Source of the DNA: an uncultured Solirubrobacteraceae bacterium
Lineage (GTDB): Bacteria; Actinomycetota; Thermoleophilia; Solirubrobacterales; Solirubrobacteraceae
Assembly (NCBI GenBank): GCA_955652345.1
Contig: CATPBV010000043.1
Span: 1 to 9,348, forward strand
DNA length: 9,348 nucleotides
Direction: 5' to 3'
Shown: one piece after another, positions 1 to 5,777 of the stretch
How positions within the stretch are numbered: position 1 is the stretch's first letter
Layout of the letters: every line of letters starts with the position of its first letter
Program-made: the position numbers and the translations under genes
The notes under the pieces: model-generated
Seen by the model: the letters and a program-made list of their open reading frames with translations, nothing else
What the model was told of the DNA's origin: nothing
Databases searched by the model: none

Positions 1-23
1 AAGCTGAGCCGATCGTCTTCGGT
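1..23 (+). repeat. Left arm of a 23-bp perfect inverted repeat
   Basis: The first 23 bases of the window (beginning AAGCTGAGCC) are the exact reverse complement of 243-265. The match breaks at position 24/242. The arms flank the inverted middle part of the DUF1697 gene. The window starts on the first base of the arm, which suggests a contig edge. Confidence 0.9.
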
Positions 24-254
24 CGCGTGCTCGAGGACACGGTCGCGGTCCCGCGCCGAGGGGCGCCTCTCCAGGAGCGCTACCTGGAGCTTGCCGGACT
101 GACGCTGGCGCGCCCTCGGAAAGGGGTCGGTGGCCACAAGCTTCCGCAGCTGCGCCGCCGAGCGCACGTAGACCGGCACGGCGAACCCGAAGCGTTCGGC
201 GAGCGCATCCTCGATCGCTTCCTTCAGGTCAGCCTCAGCGCTACCGAAGACGAT
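1..254 (-). pseudogene. DUF1697 family protein, internal fragment (inverted relative to its own C-terminus)
   Basis: Read on the minus strand from about 254 down to 3, this stretch encodes an internal part of a DUF1697 protein (function unknown). It starts near IVFGSAEADLKEAIEDAL, followed by AERFGFAVPVYVRSAAQL, then a DPFP motif and KLQVALLERRPS, ending in TEDDRLS at the window edge. These match the family's conserved order: the VVF strand, an acidic helix, the ERFGF-VPV-VR segment, the NPFP-like turn and the K-L-VA-L strand. The conserved N-terminus (LLRGINVGG-like) and the SGN before VVF are not visible. The C-terminal continuation is found in the opposite orientation on the plus strand at 243-410. 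The piece therefore cannot be a functional gene as arranged. Family assignment is by motif recognition only. Confidence 0.65.
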
Positions 255-265
255 CGGCTCAGCTT
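243..265 (-). repeat. Right arm of the 23-bp perfect inverted repeat
   Basis: This is the reverse complement of positions 1-23 and encodes TEDDRLS of the DUF1697 C-terminal fragment on the plus strand. On the minus strand, part of it (about 243-254) reads as the IVFG strand of the inverted fragment. The crossover was therefore probably within this shared stretch. Confidence 0.9.
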
Positions 266-410
266 TGGCGCCCGGGAGCTCCTGTGGCTCCCGAGCACCG
301 GCACGCAGAAAAGCAGCCTCGACCTCCGCAGGATCGAGGCACTGATCGGCCCCTGGACGATGCGCACGATGAACACGATCGAGGAGATCGTCGCCAGACA
401 CTTCTCGTAG
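243..410 (+). pseudogene. DUF1697 family protein, C-terminal fragment
   Basis: The plus-strand frame from 243 to the TAG at 408-410 encodes TEDDRLSFGARELLWLP, then a Gly/Ser turn, SSLDLRRIEALIG and PWTMRTMNTIEEIVARHF. This is a convincing DUF1697 C-terminus, with the W/Y-LP strand, the S-L-D-L helix and the terminal TMRT-NTIE-IA signature. The same frame stays open back to an ATG at 27, but 27-242 is the antisense of the DUF1697 middle region and has no protein-like character of its own, so that ATG is not a credible start. The first seven residues duplicate those encoded on the minus strand at 23-3, as expected from the inverted repeat. If 24-242 (219 nt, exactly 73 codons) is flipped in silico, one open frame runs from 3 to 410. 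Confidence 0.65.
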
Positions 411-493
411 GCGATGCGGGGCCGGCCGCCCACGCCTTCAAACCCGGCCGCCGACTGCGACGCGCGGCTTGATCGGTATGAGAGGGTGCACCG

Positions 494-2767
494 ATGCACA
501 CCCAGTCCACGCGCGCAACGCGCGCCCTCCTGGCGATTGCGCTGACGCTCGCATGCGGACTCGCCGTCGCCTCGCCTGCAACCGCGAAGAAGAAGAGCCA
601 CTTTCTCCCCGCGAGCTATACCGCCAAGGGCAGCGTGGAGCAGGTCTACGTGCGCGGCACCCCGGGTGGGGCGCTCTTGACGCTGGTCGACCGCCACGGC
701 GCCCGCACCGCGTCCAAGCGGGCCGACTCGCTGGGCGGGACGCTGTTTCGCAACGTGCCGGCGGGCAGCGGCTACAGGGTGCGCGAGGCGACGGCGCAGG
801 GGACGATGCAGTCGCCGGCGCTGACCGTGCTCCCCAACCGCTCGGCGCCGCCGAGCACGGGGAACTACAGCCAGCAGATCCCGTCCAGCGGGTACGGCTA
901 CCTCACCACCCGCGACGGCACCAAGCTCGCGATCGACGTGCGCCTGCCATCCGGACCGCCGCCCTATCCCACGCTGTTCGAGTACGCCGGGTACGGCTAT
1001 GCCGATCCCGCCGGCGCTCAGAGCGGGATCAGCCCGATCGCGAACCTGCTCGGATTTGCGGTGGTCGACGTGAACATGCGGGGAACGGGCTGCTCAGGCG
1101 GCGCGTTCGACTACTTCGAGCCGCTCCAGAGCCTCGATGGATACGACGTGATCGAGACGATCGCCCACCAGTCGTGGGTGCTCGGCCACCGGGTCGGCAT
1201 GCTCGGGATCTCCTACGGCGGCATCAGCCAGCTGTTCGTCGCGGCGACCGCCCCGCCGCACCTCGCCGCGATCACACCGTTGTCGGTGATCGACAACAGC
1301 GCGACGACGCTGTACCCCGGCGGAATCCTGAACACCGGGTTCGCGCTCCAGTGGGCGATGCAGCGTGCCAGCGATGCGCAGCCCGCCTCGGCGAGCACCG
1401 GTGAGCCATGGGCGTTCACGCGGATCCAGCAGGGCGACCAGACCTGCAACGCCAACCAGGCGCTGCACGGCCAGGCGACCAATCTGATCGCCAAGGTCTA
1501 CGCCAACCACTTCTACGTCCCGTCGGTCGCGAATCCGGTTGCTCCGATCACGTTCGTGCACAAGATCAAGGTGCCGGTGTACATGGCCTGCCAGTGGACC
1601 GACGAGCAGACCGGAGGCCACTGTGCGGCGCTCGCCGGCCACTTCACCGGCACGCGTCACAAGTGGTTCACGTTCACCAACGGCGTCCACACCGACTCGC
1701 TGGATCCGAACACGTTCAACCGATGGTTCGACTTTCTCGAGTTGTACGTGGCGAAGCGGCCCCCGGCGCTCTCGAGCGTCCAGCGCGGGCTCGCTCCCGT
1801 GCTCTACAACACGGCCCTGGGCATCCCGGGGGTGACGCTCCCGCCCGATCCGCTGCAGGGTCGGTCCACCTACACGGCGGCGCTCTCCGTGTTCCAGAGC
1901 CTGCCCTCGCTCCGGATTCTGTTCGACAACGGCGGCCAGAGCGGGTCTCCGGCGGGCGATCCGTACCCGGCGTTCGAGCAGTCGTTCTCCCGCTTCCCGA
2001 TCCCCGGCACGCAGGCCCGCGCCTGGTACCTCGGCCCGAATGGGACATTGACCGCGACGAAGCCGCTCAAGACCGCGAGCAACAAGTTCACTTGGGACAA
2101 ATCCGCACGTCCCGCGACCGACTTCACCGGCGATACGGGCTCGGGTACGGGTGGCCTGTGGACCGCCACCCCGCACTACGACTGGGCTCAGAATCCTCCG
2201 GGCACCGCGCTCTCGTACGTCAGCTCTCCGCTGACGAGCAATACCGCGGTCGTCGGCGGCGGTGCGCTGTGGGTGTGGATCAAGTCGTCGGCCCGGAACG
2301 TCGATCTCGAGGTCACGGTCTCCGAGGTCCGGCCCGACGGCAACGAGACGTTCGTCCAGAACGGATGGCTTCAGGCCAGCGAGCGGAAGTTGAACCTAAG
2401 CCAGAGCACGGCGCTCTATCCAGTTCCCACGTTCAGCCGCTCCGATGCGGCGCCGCTGCCGAGGGGCCGCTTGTCGCTGCTCGCGATCCCCCTGTACTAC
2501 GAGGGACACGTGTACCGCGCGGGCTCGCGGATCCGGATCGTGATCGCCGCACCCGGCGGAAACCAGCCGATCTGGGGCTTCGCGCAGACCGTTCCCGCCG
2601 GGCGAGCCACGGTGCATCTTGGATGGGGTCCCTCGATGCCCTCGCGCCTCGTCCTGCCGGTCGTTCCGGGTGTCGCGGTGCCGACCGGGCTGCCGCCTTG
2701 TCCCGGGCTGCGCGGCGAGCCCTGTCGCTCCTACCAGGCTCTCACCAACCAGGCCCGCGGGCTGTAG
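494..2767 (+). CDS. Secreted CocE/NonD family serine hydrolase (X-Pro dipeptidyl-peptidase S15-like)
   Basis: This 757-residue protein is predicted to be exported. It has an Arg-containing N-terminus, a hydrophobic core (about 11-26) and an Ala-Thr-Ala signal-peptidase site ending at residue 31. Cys21 is not preceded by a good lipobox. Residues about 43-115 look like a small beta domain. The alpha/beta-hydrolase domain (about 130-420) has an RGTGCSGG motif at 196-203 and the nucleophile elbow GISYGG (Ser240). Asp370 (WTDEQ) and His399 (NGVHTD) are the probable other triad members. Residues about 560-720 form the PepX_C-type jelly-roll domain of the cocaine esterase/S15 family. Members cleave esters, acyl-amino bonds or X-Pro peptides; the substrate here cannot be told. 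An AGAGGG Shine-Dalgarno at 481-486 sits 7 nt before the ATG. It appears monocistronic. Confidence 0.88.
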   Translation: MHTQSTRATRALLAIALTLACGLAVASPATAKKKSHFLPASYTAKGSVEQVYVRGTPGGALLTLVDRHGARTASKRADSLGGTLFRNVPAGSGYRVREATAQGTMQSPALTVLPNRSAPPSTGNYSQQIPSSGYGYLTTRDGTKLAIDVRLPSGPPPYPTLFEYAGYGYADPAGAQSGISPIANLLGFAVVDVNMRGTGCSGGAFDYFEPLQSLDGYDVIETIAHQSWVLGHRVGMLGISYGGISQLFVAATAPPHLAAITPLSVIDNSATTLYPGGILNTGFALQWAMQRASDAQPASASTGEPWAFTRIQQGDQTCNANQALHGQATNLIAKVYANHFYVPSVANPVAPITFVHKIKVPVYMACQWTDEQTGGHCAALAGHFTGTRHKWFTFTNGVHTDSLDPNTFNRWFDFLELYVAKRPPALSSVQRGLAPVLYNTALGIPGVTLPPDPLQGRSTYTAALSVFQSLPSLRILFDNGGQSGSPAGDPYPAFEQSFSRFPIPGTQARAWYLGPNGTLTATKPLKTASNKFTWDKSARPATDFTGDTGSGTGGLWTATPHYDWAQNPPGTALSYVSSPLTSNTAVVGGGALWVWIKSSARNVDLEVTVSEVRPDGNETFVQNGWLQASERKLNLSQSTALYPVPTFSRSDAAPLPRGRLSLLAIPLYYEGHVYRAGSRIRIVIAAPGGNQPIWGFAQTVPAGRATVHLGWGPSMPSRLVLPVVPGVAVPTGLPPCPGLRGEPCRSYQALTNQARGL

Positions 2768-2783
2768 CGCCCGGCTTCAGAGT

Positions 2784-2813
2784 CTGACGCCCTGCCGCCG
2801 GAGGGTGTACGAT
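2784..2813 (+). promoter_or_regulatory. Possible sigma70-type promoter upstream of the desaturase gene
   Basis: CTGACG (2784-2789) and TACGAT (2808-2813) are separated by 18 nt in the 180-nt gap after the hydrolase gene. The match to TTGACA/TATAAT is moderate (CTGACG shares TGAC; TACGAT shares 4 of 6). If real, the desaturase mRNA has a leader of about 125 nt. I see no other convincing structure in 2768-2937. Confidence 0.3.
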
Positions 2814-2937
2814 CGCTGTGACGTCGATGCGACGTGGGGTCCGCCTGGGCCGCACTACAGGGGCGTCGGGCTTTCTCCGAGACGGCGCGACGCGAACCAC
2901 GCAGGGCGACGTCAAACGAGAGCCTCCACGAGCGAAC

Positions 2938-2942
2938 AGGAG
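2938..2942 (+). promoter_or_regulatory. Shine-Dalgarno site that fixes the desaturase start at 2948
   Basis: AGGAG at 2938-2942 lies 5 nt before the ATG at 2948. The frame is open back to an ATG at 2834, but that one has no Shine-Dalgarno site. The extra 38 residues are rich in Arg, Ser and Glu and lack family character. The 2948 start is therefore preferred. Confidence 0.75.
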
Positions 2943-2947
2943 ACTCG

Positions 2948-3895
2948 ATGGGACCAGATCACGCTCTTGCTGCGACCGCCGATGTGCGGCCCGTCGCGAT
3001 GCCGTTGGTCGACCGGATCGCCAGTGGCGTCGTCACGGCGGCGCCTCCTATCATGCTCGCGGTCGGCATGTGGTTTGGGTGGACCGGCAACCTCCTTGCG
3101 TGGCGGGACCTGCTGATCCTGGCGCTCAGCTACATGATCATCGGGACCGGGATCACGGTCGGATTCCACCGGCTGCTGACGCACCGCAGCTTCAAGTGTC
3201 ACCGCGTCGTTCGAGCCGGGCTCGCGGCGCTAGGATCGGCAGCCGCCGAGGGGCCGGTGATCGACTGGGTCGCGACACATCGCAAGCACCATGTCTTCTC
3301 CGACGTCGCGGGAGATCCGCACAGCCCGCACGTCGACCACGGCTCTGGATGGCGGGGCGCGATCCGCGGACTCGCTCACGCGCACCTCGGCTGGGTCTTC
3401 AGCGACATGGAGGTCGCCGATGAGCGCCGGTACGCCAAGGACCTGCTCGCGGACCCGCTGATCCGGTTCGTCGACCGCACGTTCGTGGTGTGGGTGATCG
3501 CAGGTCTGGCCGCGGCGTTCGGGCTCGGGGTGGCGCTGTCCGGCACGGTCGCCGGCGGGCTGACCGCGCTGCTGTGGGGCGGAGCGGCGCGCATTTTCCT
3601 GATGCACCATGCGACGTTCTCGATCAACTCCATCTGTCATTTCTTCGGCTACCAGTCCTACGACACCGCCGACGAGTCACGAAACGTCCCGTGGCTTGCG
3701 ATCCCGACCTGGGGCGAGGCGTGGCACAACAACCACCACGCGTTTCCCACCTCCTACCGGCACGGCCTGCGCTGGTGGCAGATCGACCCATCGGCGATGA
3801 TCATCCGCGCTATGGAAGCGGTCGGGATGGCTTGGGACCTGGTCCGCGTCGATCACGAGCGCCAGGCGAAGAAGGCTCTGCCGCAGGCCGCGTAG
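2948..3895 (+). CDS. Acyl-CoA Delta9-type fatty acid desaturase (membrane di-iron)
   Basis: This 315-residue integral membrane desaturase of the stearoyl-CoA desaturase/DesC group is expected to introduce a cis double bond into a saturated acyl chain, using O2 and an electron donor. All three histidine boxes are intact: HRLLTH (74-79), HRKHH (111-115) and HNNHH (260-264). The additional conserved motif MHHATFSINSICH starts at about 219. Hydrophobic segments at about 28-48, 52-73, 178-200 and 202-219 fit the four-helix topology, and the length is normal for bacterial members. No cytochrome b5 or ferredoxin-reductase domain is fused, so the electron donor is encoded elsewhere. The next gene, 93 nt downstream, is a cyclopropane synthase family enzyme that acts on unsaturated acyl chains, suggesting joint work on membrane lipids. 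Exact positional specificity cannot be read from the sequence. Confidence 0.93.
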   Translation: MGPDHALAATADVRPVAMPLVDRIASGVVTAAPPIMLAVGMWFGWTGNLLAWRDLLILALSYMIIGTGITVGFHRLLTHRSFKCHRVVRAGLAALGSAAAEGPVIDWVATHRKHHVFSDVAGDPHSPHVDHGSGWRGAIRGLAHAHLGWVFSDMEVADERRYAKDLLADPLIRFVDRTFVVWVIAGLAAAFGLGVALSGTVAGGLTALLWGGAARIFLMHHATFSINSICHFFGYQSYDTADESRNVPWLAIPTWGEAWHNNHHAFPTSYRHGLRWWQIDPSAMIIRAMEAVGMAWDLVRVDHERQAKKALPQAA

Positions 3896-3914
3896 GGCGC
3901 GCCGAGGCGCGGCC
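3886..3914 (+). other. GC-rich hairpin over the desaturase stop codon
   Basis: GGCCGCG (3886-3892) can pair with CGCGGCC (3908-3914) around a 15-nt loop that itself holds the palindrome GGCGCGCC. The TAG stop is at 3893-3895. No T-tract follows, so a classical intrinsic terminator is not supported. In a genome this GC-rich, chance pairing is possible. Confidence 0.3.
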
Positions 3915-3950
3915 CGGGGTATGCGGATCGCGCCGGGAGACCTGCCGGGG

Positions 3951-3978
3951 TCCGCGGCAATGGCTCCGCGGCAATAGC
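3951..3978 (+). repeat. Two-copy 14-bp tandem repeat upstream of the methyltransferase gene
   Basis: TCCGCGGCAATGGC (3951-3964) is followed directly by TCCGCGGCAATAGC (3965-3978), matching at 13 of 14 positions. The repeat ends 10 nt before the ATG at 3989. It creates a five-codon frame, ATG at 3960 to TAG at 3977 (MAPRQ). The second copy supplies TAGCCT (3975-3980), which is placed like a -10 box for a leaderless transcript. Confidence 0.8.
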
Positions 3979-3988
3979 CTTAGGCGCG

Positions 3989-5197
3989 ATGGCCTTCGCG
4001 CGCACGGCTGCCCTCCGTCGCGAGCTCGAGGCGGCGCTCCCACGCCGCCCGTTCACGGTGCGCTTCTGGGACGGCAACGAAGTCGCCGCGACCGAGCCCG
4101 CGGGGCCGACCTTCACGGTGCGCTCGCCGCGCGCGCTCGCGCAGGCGCTGACGGCGCCCGGCGAGTTGGGACTGGGCCGGGCGTACGTCCGCGGCCTGCT
4201 CGACGTCGACGATCTGGACGGCGCTCTGCGGATCGTCGATCAGTTCGAGCCGCCGCGCCTGACGCTCGCCCAGGGAGCAAGGCTCGGACTCGCGGCGGTG
4301 CGCGCGTGCGGCCTGACGATGCCCCTGCGGGCCCCCGCCGCCGAGCTGCGCCTCCGCGGCGAGCGCCACACGATCGCACGTGATCGCAGGGCTGTCCGGC
4401 ACCACTACGACGTCGGCAACGACTTCTTCGCGCTGTTCCTCGACCGCTCCATGACCTACAGCTGCGCGTACTTCTCGGGCGGAGCGCAGTCGCTCGAAGA
4501 GGCGCAGGAGGCAAAGCTGGAGCTGGTCTGCAGAAAGCTCGCGCTGAAGCAGGGCGAGCGAGTCCTCGACGTCGGCTGCGGATGGGGAAGCTTTGTCCTG
4601 CACGCTGCTCGGCACCACGGAGTCCGTGCGCTCGGTGTCACGCTGTCCGAGCCCCAGGCGCAGCTCGCGCGGGAGCGAGCGCGCGAGGCCGGCGTCGACG
4701 AGCGGGTCGAGATTCGCGTGGCCGACTACCGGGAGATCGTCGAGGGGAGCTTCGACGCGATCGCGAGCATCGGCATGGTCGAGCACGTCGGGGAGGAGCG
4801 GATCGACCTGTACGCATGGCGGCTGGCGGCGCTGCTGGCGCCGGGTGGCCGCCTGCTCAACCACGGGATCGCCAAGCTTCAGGACTTCGACACCCCCGAC
4901 GAAGGGGCGTTCTCGGAGCGGTTCGTGTTCCCCGACGGTGTGCCCCTTCCCCTCTCGAGGATCCAGCGAGCGCTCGAGCGCAGCGGTCTCGTCACGACCC
5001 ACGTCGAAGGCCTGCAGGGCGACTACGCCCGGACGCTGACCCACTGGATCGAGCGTTACGAGCAGCGATGGGATGAGGCCGTCCGGATCGCCGGCGTGGA
5101 GCGGGCGCGGATCTGGCGGCTGTACCTGCGGGCCGCTCGGCAGGGATTCGAGACGGGCTGGGCGAGCATCTACCAGGTCCTCGCCCATAGGCCCTGA
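3989..5197 (+). CDS. cfa: Cyclopropane-fatty-acyl-phospholipid synthase family methyltransferase
   Basis: This 402-residue SAM-dependent enzyme is predicted to transfer a methylene (or methyl) group to the double bond of unsaturated acyl chains in membrane phospholipids. An N-terminal domain (about 1-125) precedes the catalytic domain. Signatures are HYDVGNDFF (139-147), MTYSCAYF (155-162), SAM motif [12 protein letters not shown] (192-202) and MVEHVG (263-268). Residues corresponding to the bicarbonate site of E. coli Cfa appear present: Cys159, Glu265, His292, Ile294 and Tyr346. This mapping is from memory of the family, not an alignment. Length is close to E. coli Cfa (382 residues). The ATG at 3989 has no clear Shine-Dalgarno; TAGCCT at 3975-3980 would suit a leaderless transcript. 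A 10-methyl branched-chain methyltransferase (BfaB/UfaA1-like) is an alternative. The upstream desaturase could supply its substrate. Confidence 0.88.
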   Translation: MAFARTAALRRELEAALPRRPFTVRFWDGNEVAATEPAGPTFTVRSPRALAQALTAPGELGLGRAYVRGLLDVDDLDGALRIVDQFEPPRLTLAQGARLGLAAVRACGLTMPLRAPAAELRLRGERHTIARDRRAVRHHYDVGNDFFALFLDRSMTYSCAYFSGGAQSLEEAQEAKLELVCRKLALKQGERVLDVGCGWGSFVLHAARHHGVRALGVTLSEPQAQLARERAREAGVDERVEIRVADYREIVEGSFDAIASIGMVEHVGEERIDLYAWRLAALLAPGGRLLNHGIAKLQDFDTPDEGAFSERFVFPDGVPLPLSRIQRALERSGLVTTHVEGLQGDYARTLTHWIERYEQRWDEAVRIAGVERARIWRLYLRAARQGFETGWASIYQVLAHRP

Positions 5198-5214
5198 CCG
5201 GCCCTTCACAGGGC
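5191..5214 (+). terminator. Weak hairpin at the end of the cfa-like gene
   Basis: GCCCTG (5191-5196) pairs with CAGGGC (5209-5214) across a 12-nt loop. The left arm overlaps the TGA stop (5195-5197). There is no T-run after it, and it overlaps the candidate -35 box at 5205-5210. Its role as a terminator is unproven. Confidence 0.25.
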
Positions 5215-5233
5215 TCGGCGCGCGCGATATGGT
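5205..5233 (+). promoter_or_regulatory. Candidate promoter of the molybdenum hydroxylase operon
   Basis: TTCACA (5205-5210) and TATGGT (5228-5233) are separated by exactly 17 nt. They match TTGACA at 5 of 6 and TATAAT at 4 of 6 positions. Transcription would begin near 5240, giving a leader of about 30 nt that carries a purine-rich Shine-Dalgarno (GGGAGGGAG, 5258-5266) before the ATG at 5271. This is the best-looking promoter in the window. Confidence 0.5.
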
Positions 5234-5270
5234 CGGTCCGATCCCTATACATCGCGAGGGAGGGAGAGCG

Positions 5271-5777
5271 ATGAGCACAACCGTTGCCGTGCGGTTGAAC
5301 GTGAACGGCGCGGTGCACGAGCTCGAGGTGGAGCCTCGGCTGCTGCTCGTGCACGCGCTTCGTGACCACCTTGGGCTGACTGGCACCCATGTGGGGTGCG
5401 ACACCTCCAATTGCGGCGCCTGCACGATCCACCTCGACGGCAAGGCCGTGAAGTCGTGCACGGTGCTGGCCGTCCAGGCGGATGGGGTGCCGATCACGAC
5501 GATCGAGGGCCTCGCCCCGGAGGGCGGGCTGCATCCGGTCCAGGAGGCGTTCTGGAACGATCACGCGCTCCAGTGCGGCTTCTGCACTCCCGGGATGATC
5601 ATGGCCGCCACCGCGCTGCTGACCGAGAACCCGAATCCCACCGAGCAGGAGGTCCGTCACGGGCTCGAAGGCAACCTGTGCCGCTGCACCGGCTACCACA
5701 ACATCGTCAAGGCCGTGCTCGACGCGGCGAACGTCAAGAGCGCCTCGCTCGAGCAGCATCCGGAGGTGACGGCATGA
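5271..5777 (+). CDS. coxS: [2Fe-2S] small subunit of a CO-dehydrogenase-like molybdenum hydroxylase (CoxS-like)
   Basis: This 168-residue iron-sulfur subunit carries electrons from the molybdenum cofactor to FAD. The N-terminal plant-ferredoxin-like domain (about 6-80) has the first cluster ligands in [10 protein letters not shown] and KSC: Cys43, Cys48, Cys51 and Cys63. The C-terminal helical domain binds the second cluster through Cys102 and Cys105 (QCGFCTPGM) and Cys137 and Cys139 (NLCRCTGY). All eight ligands are present and the length is typical. The frame is open upstream into the end of the cfa-like gene, but ATG 5271 is preceded by a strong purine-rich Shine-Dalgarno and starts the protein where the family begins. 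Its stop overlaps the next start (ATGA, 5774-5777), implying coupled translation with the large subunit. The same subunit type occurs in xanthine, aldehyde and isoquinoline oxidoreductases. Confidence 0.93.
   Translation: MSTTVAVRLNVNGAVHELEVEPRLLLVHALRDHLGLTGTHVGCDTSNCGACTIHLDGKAVKSCTVLAVQADGVPITTIEGLAPEGGLHPVQEAFWNDHALQCGFCTPGMIMAATALLTENPNPTEQEVRHGLEGNLCRCTGYHNIVKAVLDAANVKSASLEQHPEVTA

Noticed and set aside
255..410. Continuation of the inverted DUF1697 reading frame on the minus strand beyond 254
   Set aside because: The frame stays open, but the same bases encode the genuine DUF1697 C-terminus on the plus strand. The minus reading lacks the RGINVGG and SGN motifs expected upstream of the VVF strand.
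1094..2176. 360-codon minus-strand frame opposite the CocE-type gene
   Set aside because: The plus strand carries the catalytic motif and continuous family homology; the minus-strand translation is Arg/Gly/Val-rich without motifs.
2752..2761. GCCCGCGGGC palindrome at the end of the CocE-type gene as a terminator
   Set aside because: It is a short palindrome inside the coding sequence with no loop and no T-tract; such palindromes are expected by chance at this GC content.
2834..2947. Extended N-terminus of the desaturase from ATG 2834
   Set aside because: No Shine-Dalgarno at 2834 and no family-like residues; AGGAG at 2938-2942 points to ATG 2948.
3980..5497. Long open frame of about 505 codons on the minus strand opposite the cfa-like gene and coxS
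   Set aside because: It is the antisense of two genes with intact family motifs. High GC gives long shadow frames, and its composition (Arg, Pro, Ala, Gly, Val rich) has no recognisable domain.
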